From: Liolophura sinensis
Lineage: Eukaryota; Mollusca; Polyplacophora; Chitonida; Chitonidae
Assembly (NCBI RefSeq): GCF_032854445.1
Contig: NC_088298.1
Span: 7,241,504-7,305,503, forward strand
Direction: 5' to 3'
DNA length: 64,000 nt
Both the position numbers and the translations under genes were made by a program. The notes under the pieces are model-generated. The model was given only the letters and a program-made list of their open reading frames with translations. It made no database searches and was not told the origin of the DNA. This document shows, one piece after another, positions 11,869 to 22,964 of the stretch. The first letter of the stretch is position 1. Each line of letters starts with the position of its first letter.

Positions 11869-14800
11869 TTATACACCATTGTTCTCCCCCTGACCACGCC
11901 CACGGCTATGGCCACGCCCACAACCACGCCTCCCACCACCCGTCTGACCACGCTGACTTCCTTTGCCACGACCACGTTTCACACGTTCATGTCCATCGCT
12001 GTCCTTCCTTGTTTCAGTGATAATCACAGTTTCATCCTGTTCTACATTTGGCATTACATCTGGGTTAGGGCAAACTGTGTCTTTAAAAGGCTCATCAACA
12101 TACTTTCGGATAGATTTATATAAGTATTGTTGCCTCTGAAGTGGAAGACCAGGTGGAGCTAACACATCCGGTGCACCCCGTGGGAAGCTTGAATCTGACA
12201 TGAGGATGTTGAACTCTGTTTCCGCAGATTCTGAGTGTTCCTTTACGAACACAGAGCCAGGATGAGCATCATCAAATCTGAAGTGCTGATACTTCTTTAT
12301 TCCGGGTAATGGTTTACAGGAATTCTTGAAGAAGGCCTGCCAATCACTGACTGGAACGACAGTGGTGCCATCTTCATACCCAACGACCTGCGCAATGTTG
12401 ACAGATGAGCTCTCATTCACCACAGTTTCTAATACACTTTGTGCTGGTACAAGATTGCGCTTGAAGGCCCTCTTCAAGAGACCAAAACACCAGTCTGGTG
12501 CAAATTTGGTGTGTCCGGCGATGAGAAAATTCAGCGAAACAGATTTGTGCAGACCGACAGCCACTCTCCACGCAAAATACCACAACACGAAACGGTTTTT
12601 CTTCTGTCCAGAGCAATTGTCACAGTGGAAGTGAGCGTCTGTTTCTCCAGTGCCGTAGTTGTTCAAGAAGTAGTGGAGGTAGGATATAACAGCATTTGAT
12701 CCTTTACTGATTAGATGGGCTTCATCAACCAGGAAATTTACTTGCCGAGGAATGCCTTCACAGCACACTCCAAATAGCCCATATTTCCTTGGCACAAGAA
12801 AATATATTGGACCTGGCTGCAAGGGGTTACTTGGTAAGTGAACTTGTTGGGCGTAATCGAAGCTGTAGTGCATCATGATGTTTCTTGAACAAGGAGAATT
12901 CTGACAAAGTTCGGTGATGACATTTTCTTGGCAAGCACGCTTTGCATTGCCCACCATCTTATTGTAGAGTGATCGTTCCTGTTGAACTATGAACAGATGA
13001 TTTTCTTGCTGTTTCACTCTTTCACACTTGTTTTCCTCATCCAAGTTAGCACTCCTGAAGATCAATGTGTTGTTCAGTTGGCATGTCCAGCAAAGATCAG
13101 TCATAGGTTTTGCCGTCACAATGAAGGGACACAACTTCTTCCAAAAGTCAAAAAAGTTGCTGGAACCCATGACTCTGTGATCTACTAGAGAAACAATCTG
13201 AATCAGATTCTCATTACTAATTGTGCATACATGGTGGCGTTAAAAATTTTAATCTATGTCTTTTATGTGGAAAAATACTTTGTCGTGCAGAAAACCGCAT
13301 TTACAGCATTCATGGTACCATATGTTTTAATCACTAGATGCAGAAAATTGTTATGGAATGTCAACGCCATTTGTGAGAAAGTTGATGCCATGGACCCACT
13401 CACAACCGGTCAATGGTTTACCACAGGTTACCCCCTGCTTTCGTCCACCCATTTAACTGACATGAAATAATACTGGAATGGCAATAAACCCATCCAGGTA
13501 AATAATTGATTAACTGTGGTACGAACATCCATTTCTTTATTAACAGAAATATAAAATATTTTAAAATCATAATTAGCGGTTCCTTCAAGGGATTCCTTAT
13601 AGCGGGAATACACAAACACTTTTGTGTGTGAAGATGGCAGCAGGTTGATGTCATCCTTCTTAAAGCCTGGGACTTTACCGGGCAACACAAGGGCATTTTC
13701 ACGGGCATAATTGGTGAGAAACTGCACAGTTCGTTGAACATCTTCATACATGAAGGACCTAGTGTTAGATTTTCGGCCACCATTTCTCTTCTCCTTGGGC
13801 TGTAGACCATTTTCCTTGTAGTGCTTCAGAAGGCCGGTCAAGCGGTCCTGGCTGATACTGCAAGAATAGCATAATTTACACCTTAATAAATCTCATAATA
13901 AAAGGGAATCACTAAAAATTATGTTGGTCATGACTGCTTGGATTTATGCAACACCGCTTAGAAAAAAAAACACAGTTATTGAAAATTTTAGAACACAGGC
14001 CATAAAAGCCTTGCTGACTGGTTTTGCTTTTTTTCTGTCTTTTATTCAGGCTTGCTTAAGAAGATCACTGCCTTCCACATCATTGACATGTTGTAACCCT
14101 CAGCCCACCAGGAGATCCGCAGATCCGGATATACACCATAATGTATGCAGAACTTGCCAAATGTCAGTAGACGTTCAACTTTTCTTCTGATTTCAGTGCT
14201 GTTCTGCTCAATTTACTTACCAATGCAAGAACTTGAATGTGTCACGACACAATTGTTTTCCTTCCAATAAAATGTCCCTTGATGTTCACGTGGTTTCTGT
14301 TCTCGGCGTTTTGTTTTCATAGTCATATCGGATAAGTTCATGGCGCAGGAAATCTTTCCCAACAGAACAAGCATCTGGTCTCCTGAAAACACAAATTATA
14401 TGAGAATGACAATACTAATCTCTGCTCTAGGCATGGTTATTGTCTTTCCAACTGGCGCATGGAACGTTGTTAATGACACTTGTCTTGTAAATAAACATAT
14501 TTTTCAAAATTTCTATGTATCTTTTGTTTGTCGGATCCAGTTATCTTTATGTTGAATAACGTCCACTGAAAAAAGTTCAGAAGTCTGTTAACTGATTAAT
14601 AATATAGATGTACCCTTTATAACCCAGTACGTGTTACTTACGAGGAATTAGTTCTCTCATATCACCTCTGCGCTTCATCATCTCCTCCGGAGGGAATAGA
14701 CGATAACATGGAGCACCATTATCATACTTGCACGTGCAACTGAAATAATGCAGAAACACATTATTATAAAGGGTGAATTTGCCTGCAAAAGGGACAAATG

Positions 14801-15216
14801 ATCAGGCATGTGGTTGAGGCCACTCCTACAGTAAACATTTGAGCACTGATATCACTCCTACATGTATGCTGGTACTAAAAAAAAAAAAAACAATCAAACA
14901 AAATCAACAACGTCCTGGTAGGCCTGTATATTAAACCTGAATATTAAGCTTGAATATTAAACCAAAATTAAAACATGAAGGCAATATCCTACACGCTGCA
15001 TACACCTGATAGTAATACCTCCACGCAAGGCGCAGGTCAGCTGATCTTTGTTTACATTTTGATTGCCCCTCAGGTGGCGCGCGAAATTCTTTCTCTCGGC
15101 TGTCAGTCAGTCATAAATCACTCATTGAGGGGTTTGGCGTCTATGACCTGATTGTCTTACCTGAATTTTGTGGCTTTTCCCCACTCAGCTTGATCAATGC
15201 TATCCGCATGATCGTT
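11869..15216 (-). pseudogene. DUF7869-like gene 1, five or more exons, one frameshift
   Basis: The exons fit together on the minus strand. The first runs from about 15216 to 15161 (ends WGKATKF, donor GTAAGA). Next are 14739-14642 (CTCKYDNGAPCYRLFPPEE), 14382-14221 (DQMLVLLGKISCAMNLSDM, ending CRDTFKFLH), 13857 to about 13430 (ISQDRLTGLLKHYKENG) and 13184-11869. Phases agree at the first three junctions. One frameshift in 14221-14382 near 14275 is needed. The last exon has PMTDLCWTCQ, an HCDNCSGQKKNRFVLWYF motif and GHTKFAPDWCFG, and ends in an RG-rich tail. Gene 2 shares the D-C-x-GQ-x-N and GH..D..FG motifs. Function is not established; a retrovirus-integrase-like (RNase H fold) transposase is my inference. 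The intron before 13184 is uncertain. Confidence 0.6.
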
Positions 15217-15647
15217 TAATGTTTGTTTGGGTTTCAATCATTTCGTCTGTAACTATATCTTTGAAAAATTCATAGGGTGTTTTCAGGTAGTCCGGAAGAC
15301 TTTGTTGTTCACCTAGGAATGTTGTGTCAGAGACAATAAAAGGTACGTCAGCCCACATTGGCTCATCTAACATTTGGCTCAACATATCCACATCTTCTCT
15401 ATGGAGTCTGGTCCTCAGGACTGACAAAGGTATGTCATCTTGTTCATCAGAGTCATCTTTGAGCCTCTTCTTGCTATGCGCTTTACTCTGTTTGGCAGTT
15501 AAGCCTAAGCGGTTGCCCGGGCCCGGTGAATCACTTTCCTCTTCACTAGGAAGATATTCATCATCGGATGTGTCAAGCTCACTCTATTCAGTATCATTTG
15601 GGGATATAGCGTCCATAATATCATCAACATCAGAGTCTGTATCAGAT
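15203..15647 (-). pseudogene. piggyBac 3a, N-terminal exon only
   Basis: The exon begins after a splice acceptor (TTTTTTCCACAG at 15648) with an acidic Asp/Ser-rich stretch (DTDSDVDDIMDAI), as piggyBac N termini usually do. It continues to LKTPYEFFKDIVTDEMIETQTN, the conserved start of the transposase domain. An in-frame TAG lies at 15584-15586. Similarity stops at ETQTN, where a TTAA (15213-15216) marks the border with DUF7869-like gene 1. The catalytic domain is missing, so it cannot be functional. Confidence 0.65.
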
Positions 15648-16333
15648 CTGTGGAAAAAATAGCAAATGTTAAACTGAAAGAGGAAAGGAATGGCATTGGA
15701 TACATCAGGAAACAAATAATATCTAGGCAAAAACGAACTGACAAGATGTTGGCGTGATGAAAATACACACATGCACTTCTTTTTGTCCGTTTCATATTTC
15801 AGGAAGACAGTCTACATAGTGAGTAAATATGTAAAACAATCTTTTATTTGTGTGATCTAGCATGCTTCGTCTAGCTTTGTTCTTACATTATAAAAACACA
15901 ATCTTGAAGCCAGATAGCAAAGTCAAATTTTGTATTATGTCCAACGTATCATATGATACATTCCATCGGCCCTTTGACCAACGTATCACATATGATACAA
16001 CAAAAATAAATCTTCTGCTAAAACCAAGTAAAGCAAAATAATGATATAAAACTGGCATAATATGTTGCATACACATTAGTATAGTACACGTGTTCATGAT
16101 GATGATGGATTGAAAATTGTCCAAATGGCAGTGAAAACCAAACAGAGTGGTGACGGTAAACAGGAACTGCTATATAGCAGACGACAGGGATTGAGATAGA
16201 GGGCAGGTCAATTTGTACTTCCTCCAAGGGAGATAATAAAAAATCAGCTGAATTGAAATTTAGCTGGAATTGTCTCCCTTTGTTAGGGTTATTTAGTGGG
16301 GGCATCATATATGATACGTTGGTGCCTATAGGG
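15648..16333 (-). mobile_element. piggyBac 3a 5' end with TTAA-flanked terminus
   Basis: Non-coding. The right end reads ...GTGCCTATAGGG followed by TTAA at 16334-16337, the form of a piggyBac terminus. Palindromic GTATCATATGATAC-type words occur at 15947, 15983 and 16304. I infer that this is the 5' terminal part belonging to the N-terminal exon at 15203-15647. Confidence 0.55.
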
Positions 16334-16362
16334 TTAAAAGACCTCGCGGATATGCGCCTTAA

Positions 16363-18515
16363 CCCTTTATGTGGCAACAGTAGATTGAAAACAAGAAAAA
16401 AAGTTTCCACCAAGAAATAAACTTTATTTGTGGCAAAGAACACCTTGCAGGGCTTTTTTTCACAATTTATTTTGTTTATTTTTCCAGATTGTAACCATAT
16501 GGCAACATTGCGCAGAACAGTCTTTGTCCCGACGAGTCTTTGTTTATGTACAGTTCATGGATTTTGGCTCGAAGTATGGTGTCTTTGTTTGTCATATAAC
16601 ACCGTGCTATTTAGAGTTTGATTGGCACATTTAATTCTTCTCTGTGGAGGTTTTCACATGGAAATCCAGGAAGCAATTTCTTTCCTGAGGCCAGCAAAGC
16701 AACACGTCACACTTGCTGCATTTCATGCGCGACCAACCGCTGCGGCAATCGACCCTTGTCAGTGTGCATTGGCCAGTGGGCGACCGCATCATAGCGGACA
16801 TCCTCCTGTGGTCTGAGTGCCACAGGTCGTCTGATTTTATCCGGTGGTGGGAGGTCATCACCAGATGGACGTCCTCGCTTTTTCGCCTGGTTTTGAAGCA
16901 CAAGGCTAGAACTGATTTCCAGCCTAAACTGTTTCAGCGGATTGTTGTATTCCACGCCAAGAATGTTTGCATCGCGTCTTGCTTGCAGCCAAGCATTGCA
17001 AATGCAGAGGTCAATGATGTATGCAAATATTCTCAGATAGTACCTCTTTGCCCGTAAGGGTGTTCGGTACAGTGAAATAAGCATATCTGCAGGGTATACT
17101 CCGCCCATGTGCTTGTTGTAGTGTTTCACCACTGCAGAGGCTGGGACATCGATTTTGGCATTTTCTTTCCTGTCGTAACTTTGGACTTTATCATTAGGTT
17201 CAACACCCATGAAAGAACTTGCCAAGGTAACCAGTTTGTTGTCAGCCCACCTCACAGCTGTGACCCCAGCATTCTTGTTTGTCTTGTAGTCAAACGAACC
17301 CCGTCCTTCTTTCTTTAGCTGCTGCTCGGTTTTGAGAGAGCAATTTCTAAGCCTATCTTTTCTTATTGTCCCAAGCGTTTCAAAATTCTTGGAACTGAGG
17401 TACAGAATTAATGGAATTGAGCAGAAGAAATTGTCGACGAATATTTCCGGCTTCAGTCCGTCGGGCATGTCGGGTATTGTCCTGCACAGGACTGTCACAA
17501 ACTTTCCCGACGTTCCTAGTTTGTTTTCCTCCGCATCAAATTCGACCCCATGGAATGTGGAGGACCCTGCATACGGAAGGTAAACGTACACAATGCCAGA
17601 AACGCCAGCTCTAATGAAAAATTTGAAGCCCCACTTCTTTGGTTTGCTTTTGATATACTGGCGCAAATTGCCAGCCCGTTTACGCTTATACGGAATCATT
17701 GCTTCGTCCACAGAATAGTCAGCTTCAGGCTCAATTTTCAACAAATTGGAACGGACCGCTTCAAGCAAAGGCCTTATCTTTGCAAAACGATCAGTTGGGT
17801 TGGGATTCGAATTGTCACAAAAGTGAATGAAGCGGCGAAGTTTTTCAAAGCGCTTGACTGACATCCTGTCCGCCACAGTCTCTATGCGACAGTTCTGGTT
17901 CCAGTAATCACGGTAAGCCGGGAGGTTTATCACACCCATCAAGATCAACATTGACAAGAATGTTTTGATTTCCTCACAATCAGTTTTCACTGATTTCCCT
18001 GTAGTTTGGACGGAATACAGATTTGTTTGTTGAACAATCATATCAATGACATCATTAGTGAAAAGTCTTCTAAAATAAACAATGGGGTAGGCAACACCAG
18101 CAGGAGAAGTGTATTCAATCTCTGGCCTGTTTCTGTTGGGTGGAGGAAGGTGAACAGATTCCCACTTATACTCATTAGTCGTTTTCTTCATCCCTTTCTT
18201 TCCAGATTTGTTAGAAGGAGCGGGCTGCTTGGAAGAACTAGGTTGTGGTTCTGAATCGCTGCTATCGTCACCAGAGGCGACATACTCCGCATCACTGCTG
18301 TCGGTGTCACTGTGTTCTTCAGTATTATCTTTCGAAACTGACACGTATTCATCGTCTTCTGAATCCGAGTAGTCACCATCAGAAACATTCCCTGGAGGAG
18401 GGATAATGGCCGTGGTCTTTCCGCTCAGCCCATAAAAGGATCTTGTTGAAAATGACATCGTTTCTGAAAAAAAAAATCCTTTTTTTTTCACACAGGATAG
18501 AATGTCTGACATCAA
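16363..18515 (-). mobile_element. piggyBac 3b element (left end visible, right end not found)
   Basis: TTAA at 16359-16362 is followed by CCCTTTATGTGGCAAC, the form of a piggyBac terminus. It lies only 21 bases from the TTAA that closes piggyBac 3a. The transposase is inside on the minus strand. No matching GGG+TTAA end is visible to the right before pogo element 2 at 18707. Confidence 0.55.
16631..18458 (-). pseudogene. piggyBac transposase 3b with a lost third catalytic Asp and a late frameshift
   Basis: The start MSFSTRSFYG at 18458 lies right after a splice acceptor (TTTTTTTTTTCAG). An acidic N terminus of about 100 residues precedes the transposase domain (TNDVIDMIVQQTNLYSVQ). YSVDEAMIPYKRK holds the first Asp and EIFVDNFFCS the second. 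The third site reads MGGVYPADML (near 17100): Tyr replaces the Asp of the usual MGGVD, so it should be catalytically dead. The main frame stops at 16707. The C-terminal cysteine-rich domain (MKCSKCDVLLC..RNCFLDFH) lies in another frame at 16631-16745, so one frameshift near 16745 separates them. Otherwise 600 residues are open. Confidence 0.85.
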
Positions 18516-18706
18516 TCAGACTTACAAACAAGTAAATATTTGCTCAATTCTTTAATAATGGAAGCCACGAATTACAACGTAAAGTTAAACATTCCGAACT
18601 TTCATTAAACACAGCCGATGGGCAGACACACAACTTGGAGGATAACATCAGAACATTGCTACGTTACCGAACAGGTTCCATGCCTGAAGAGAGCAATGTA
18701 GCCATA

Positions 18707-21700
18707 GGGGAGGGTCACCTAAGTTGAGCCAGTTTTCAGTAAAGTTGATCGAGACTAGAGGCTACGCGTATTTTGATAATTATAAATATACCATGTTATG
18801 AATGATTCATCTGGCTACATTCATGCATAGCGTTGTCTTGGTAAAACATTTGAAATGTACTGTAAAAGAAGTATAGGAAGTCATGTCAGCTGGCTCATCT
18901 TACCCCACAGACGGGGTAAGTTGATCATACGTGTGGGGCAAGTTGATCCATTCATAGGAATCCTTGTACTGAAGAAGGTGGTGGGATTATTATAACTTTC
19001 TGTTACATGACTTATGCCAAGAGATTGGCACAAAGAAAAATAAGAACACAATAACACATGCTTGGTACTGTTCACTTTATTATAAAAGGAAGTCACCTGA
19101 AACTGGCGATCATCATTTTTTTGTAAAGACATGGGCTACTCGCCATTCTATTGTCTAACTCAACCATGACATAAAATCTTTTCACAATACATTTTATCAA
19201 CAGTTTCATAAAAGTTGCAATGAGATAAAGAGAAAACAAATGTTGTGATAGGTCCAGCGAACATTCTTCATGATTTAAATCGACCACTTCGTCAGGTCAC
19301 AGGTGAAAGTAAGCTGACCGCTGCGCCTGGCTGACCCCCCTACTATTTGTGGTTTGGGCAACTGGTACACTATATCACTTTGAACGAACAAAGCCTCATC
19401 ATCAACATCAGCTACAAAAACTGGCCTTTCACTGCGACCCTGTTTGTTGCTCAGTTTCTTAAGGAACACGCCTTCAAATTCTCCTGCCTCATTCAGCATA
19501 TCAACCCTTGCAATGTAATTAACAATTCGTGATTTCCCTGGCACTTTGACAATGACGAAATCACCTTCCATTACCTCAGATTCATCAAACTCAGTGTCAG
19601 AGTCATCAAGAGAATAATCAGATTCTGAGGACTCAGACACGCTATCCGCTGAATTGTCGGGAACATCAAAAAGGGATTTCTTTGCGATTTTTGCATTAGG
19701 TTTCTTCTTGTTCTGTTGAGCAACAAGCCCCTCCCTGTTGGGTGTGTCCGTGAGTATTTGCGAGCGCCCCCTTTTCCTGTTCGCCACACGTTTTCTGACT
19801 TGTGCTTTGGGTAGAGGATAGATTTCTTTCGGAGATACATAAGGCGCTGGGTTCTCATCGCCGTGATGTTGCTGTTGTCTAAGCGGTGATTGCTGTGACT
19901 GTTCTGCTGAAGTGCGAGGTGAAGGAGCTTGGGGTGATGGAGTGTGTTCTGACAATGGTGCACGCGTCCGGATTTGGTCTGACGATTGTGCTTGCTCTTG
20001 TCGCTCTTCCATAGGTGGTGGAGTTGTCTGTACAACACTTGAAGAAGACTGTTGAGGAGCTGGTGACGTTTGGATCAGTTCTAATACAGATTCATTAGAT
20101 GGCCCTGCTGTTGGCTCTGTAACACGAACATCAGTGATTTCTGGTTGATCTGTTGTTGATGCTGCTGCGAAGTCTTCTTCCACAAAGATATCCCGGTTAA
20201 AGGGGAATATTCCACTGCTTTGGAATCCAGACAGAATGTTCTTTGGGCACATTGCAGTTCCATGGGCCTCGTTTACCAAGGTTGAAATCTCATATATGGT
20301 AAGTGTTTGTCCTGGATGTGATCGAAGCCATCCATCTGCAGCTCTGTTGAAAGCTTTTTTGAAAGAGATCAGCATTCATCCATCCTGACTTTGTTGCACG
20401 GCCAGTGGAACCAGGCGGAGCTCCTCGAATAAAGTGGTCCCTGTAGTTAACACGGGGAAAGATAAACATTGGTGGGACTACGTTCCCAGATGCACTGATT
20501 GCATATGTTACTGTCACCAACTCGCCTCTCTCTGCTGAAGTAATTGCCCCGACTTGCTTCTTACCTCGCTGCGTTACAACGGTTGTTGGTTTTTGTACAG
20601 TTGTGCACCCAGTTTCGTCTACATTGTAGATGTCTTTCGCCTCGAATTTATACTTGTCAAAGACAAAACCTAGGTTGTCAAAAAATTTATCAACCACTGG
20701 CCGATTGAAAGCACAGGCTCGTGAAAAGGATGTTGCCTCAGGTGCCCTAATTGCTAGATTGTTCCGGTCTTTGAATCGTAACCACCAGGTTTTACCAGCC
20801 TGGCTACGCTCCATCCAACTTTCTGGCATGCGCAAGCCGTTTTTCAGGGCGTATTGGAGAGCCAGACGGAGAACTTGTGAGAGGCACAGGCCATGGAACA
20901 TGTCTGCTAATTGTCTGATGTGACAAGCAAGCTCTGTCTCTTGGGGTACAGTAAATATCTGTTGTCTCTCCGCTATTGCCTGGTATCCAGTAGTCGCTTC
21001 GGGATTTTCATTTCGCTTTTTGATAAAGCGTGTGTCATTCTATCAATCCCGAAGTCCCGAGCCGCTTCTCGGACTGTCCCGCCTCTCTCCACCTGTTCGG
21101 CTGCCCTCCTCATTATGTCAGTGGGCGCCCCTCGCTTGGTTTTCCGAGTGTACGTTCGCATAATGTTTCTGGAAAAAGTAAGATATCTCTAAAGCATTTA
21201 CTAAGTATTGTTTATAAGCAGTGGCAAGTATAGTAGTTTATTATGGATTTGACATGAATATTTATGATGGGGGTAAGTTGATCCATGCTGTGAGGTAAGT
21301 TGATCCAAGGCTCAACTTATACTACTATGCCTGGCTCAACTTACCCCATAGCAACCATTGTTAAGGAATGACCACAGGATGACGATGCACAGGACAGTCA
21401 GAAATCAAATTGTAGACAGATTATAACTTTAATGAATAAGGAATCTAACTGAAATATTGCTTTTCATGAGTCCTTATTTACTACAGTGTAAGAAACTCAC
21501 TAACCTTTGTCAGCACATTTCACTTTTGGATCCCAAAAACAGTATTTTGCCGCTCCACATCTAACTGCATGCAGGCATGGGTGATAAAAAAAGTTTGTGA
21601 CCTCTAAGACAAAAGAGCTACTGTCATGGGAGGTAATTAGTGATACAAATTTAATTATATGAGAGTTATAGGGGGTGGCTCAACTTGTATGCTGGCTCAA

Positions 21701-21717
21701 CTTAAGTGACTCTCCCC
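18707..21717 (-). mobile_element. pogo/Tigger-like element 2 with TIRs
   Basis: The left end is GGGGAGGGTCACCTAAGTTG and the right end is its near-complement (GGGGAGAGTCACTTAAGTTG on the minus strand). TA precedes the left end; GA follows the right, so one base of the duplication has changed. The words GTAAGTTGATCC and GGCTCAACTTA recur at 18720-18950 and 21270-21345 and at the ends. Length is 3,011 bp. Confidence 0.9.
19275..21161 (-). pseudogene. pogo-like transposase 2, core deleted
   Basis: The N terminus (MRTYTRKTKRGAP, 21161) has the psq-type helix-turn-helix. A frameshift near 21040 moves the frame to RFIKKRNENPEATTGYQ. The CENP-B-like region (WWLRFKDRNNLAIRAPEATS) and YNVDETGCTTVQ (first Asp) follow. 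After SGWMNADLF the sequence jumps directly to KKAFNRAADGWLRSHPGQT. Against pogo 1 and 3 this removes about 80 residues, including the second catalytic Asp and the LPPHTS..PLDR segment, and shifts the frame (near 20370). A Gln/Ser-rich linker and the shared C-terminal domain (EGDFVIVKVPGKSRIVNYIA) follow to 19275. It cannot be catalytic, but its DNA-binding half might still bind the ends. Confidence 0.85.
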
Positions 21718-22029
21718 GACCTAGTGTTCACGGCCAAATGTCTGCCAAGCCCTCTACAAGCGTCGCAGTGCAGCCACAGTGAAATTGTCAGCTCACAGGG
21801 TAGGTGACATTGTTATGTGCAACACTGTTTTGACAGCCTAAATAGAAACCATATTTTAAATTAAACATTTCTGGTTGTAGGCCTAATGAAATCAAACTTC
21901 GATTCGAGCAGGTGATATTGCGGCCTTTTGTATATTGATCTACCGTACTAGAAAGACTTCACGCCATTCTATAGTCTAGCACAGTAATACACCAGAGAAA
22001 GATAAGACAACACGTCTTCGTTGTTGGAG
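21718..22029. other. Non-coding stretch between pogo 2 and the second gypsy fossil
   Basis: I see no gene, repeat or end sequence here that I can support. Its last part may belong to the 3' LTR of the gypsy fossil. Confidence 0.4.
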
Positions 22030-22144
22030 GCCCCAAGCCGCACTGCTTTATTCAGAGAAGACCGCGTGACATGTACATCAGTATGCAAAGTGATACGTCA
22101 CTGATACGTCACAAGACGTGATATATTACACTCCTCCCTTTTTA
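22030..22144 (-). repeat. Polypurine tract and 3' LTR-like sequence of the second gypsy fossil
   Basis: On the minus strand AAAAAGGGAGGAG (22131-22144) is followed directly by TGTAATATATCACG, the usual tract-then-TG start of a 3' LTR. An AATAAA-type signal lies at about 22050. The far edge of the LTR is not certain, and no partner LTR is in the window. Confidence 0.5.
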
Positions 22145-22379
22145 GATACGAAGTAACCTTGAGAACATTAACAAAGTTTCAATTAACTTTTAACTTCTTT
22201 AAACCTTGTAACATTTTGTTTCTTACAACAATGTTTCATTTTACTTAGATACATTTTATGACACCAACATTAAAACAATGTCACAAGTTTGCTCTAAAAA
22301 AAACAGTCAACAACCAAGACATAAAATCTGAGTACATATGTATCTAGAACTTTAGAACAGCTGCAGCACTGAATACATA

Positions 22380-22964
22380 TTACAAATCAAGTCTTCGTGG
22401 AGGTCTACTTACTCTACCAGACCTTCGAGGAATAAACACAGGAGAATCACATGACACAGTGTCATCAGGTTTACAATCTTGATCAAAAACTTTCGGTGTA
22501 CATTTAGTAGATTCAGGTAAAGCTACTGCTTCCTTTATTGGACTTGGCACATTAGTTTGTACACTCGGATCATTTACATGTGGATTTCTGACAATGCTTG
22601 GATTATATGGTGCAACACATGTATCCTTCCCTAGTAATACGTCATTTGGATTTTGATCAGATTTAACATTTACAGAGTCATCACAAATAAGATGATCAGC
22701 ATGAACATAGCGTTTGTTATTACCTGGAACTCGCACAATATAATTGCAACAATGGTACCGGGGATCCATTTTACCTTTCCTCCCCTGATATTTCTTACCC
22801 GTACATGCTGATACAAATCAAATTTACGTACAGTGGGATTCAAACCATCGTGATGAAATTTGCTAACTGTCTGTTTTCTTTCTACCTTTCTTTGTAAGTT
22901 AGGCTTTAACAAAGACAACCTAGTTCGCGGCGTTCGCTTCAGAAACAACTCAGCTGGCGCAATA
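22380..22964 (-). pseudogene. Integrase C-terminal tail of the second gypsy fossil
   Basis: It resumes on the far side of pogo 3 with IAPAELFLKRTPRTRLSLLK, the segment that follows YRNTPHTTTG in this group. It then reads VRNIRGGKVKWIPGTIV, RVPGNNKRYVHADHL and the closing RRSGRVSRPPRRLDL. It is part of a broken element. Confidence 0.8.
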
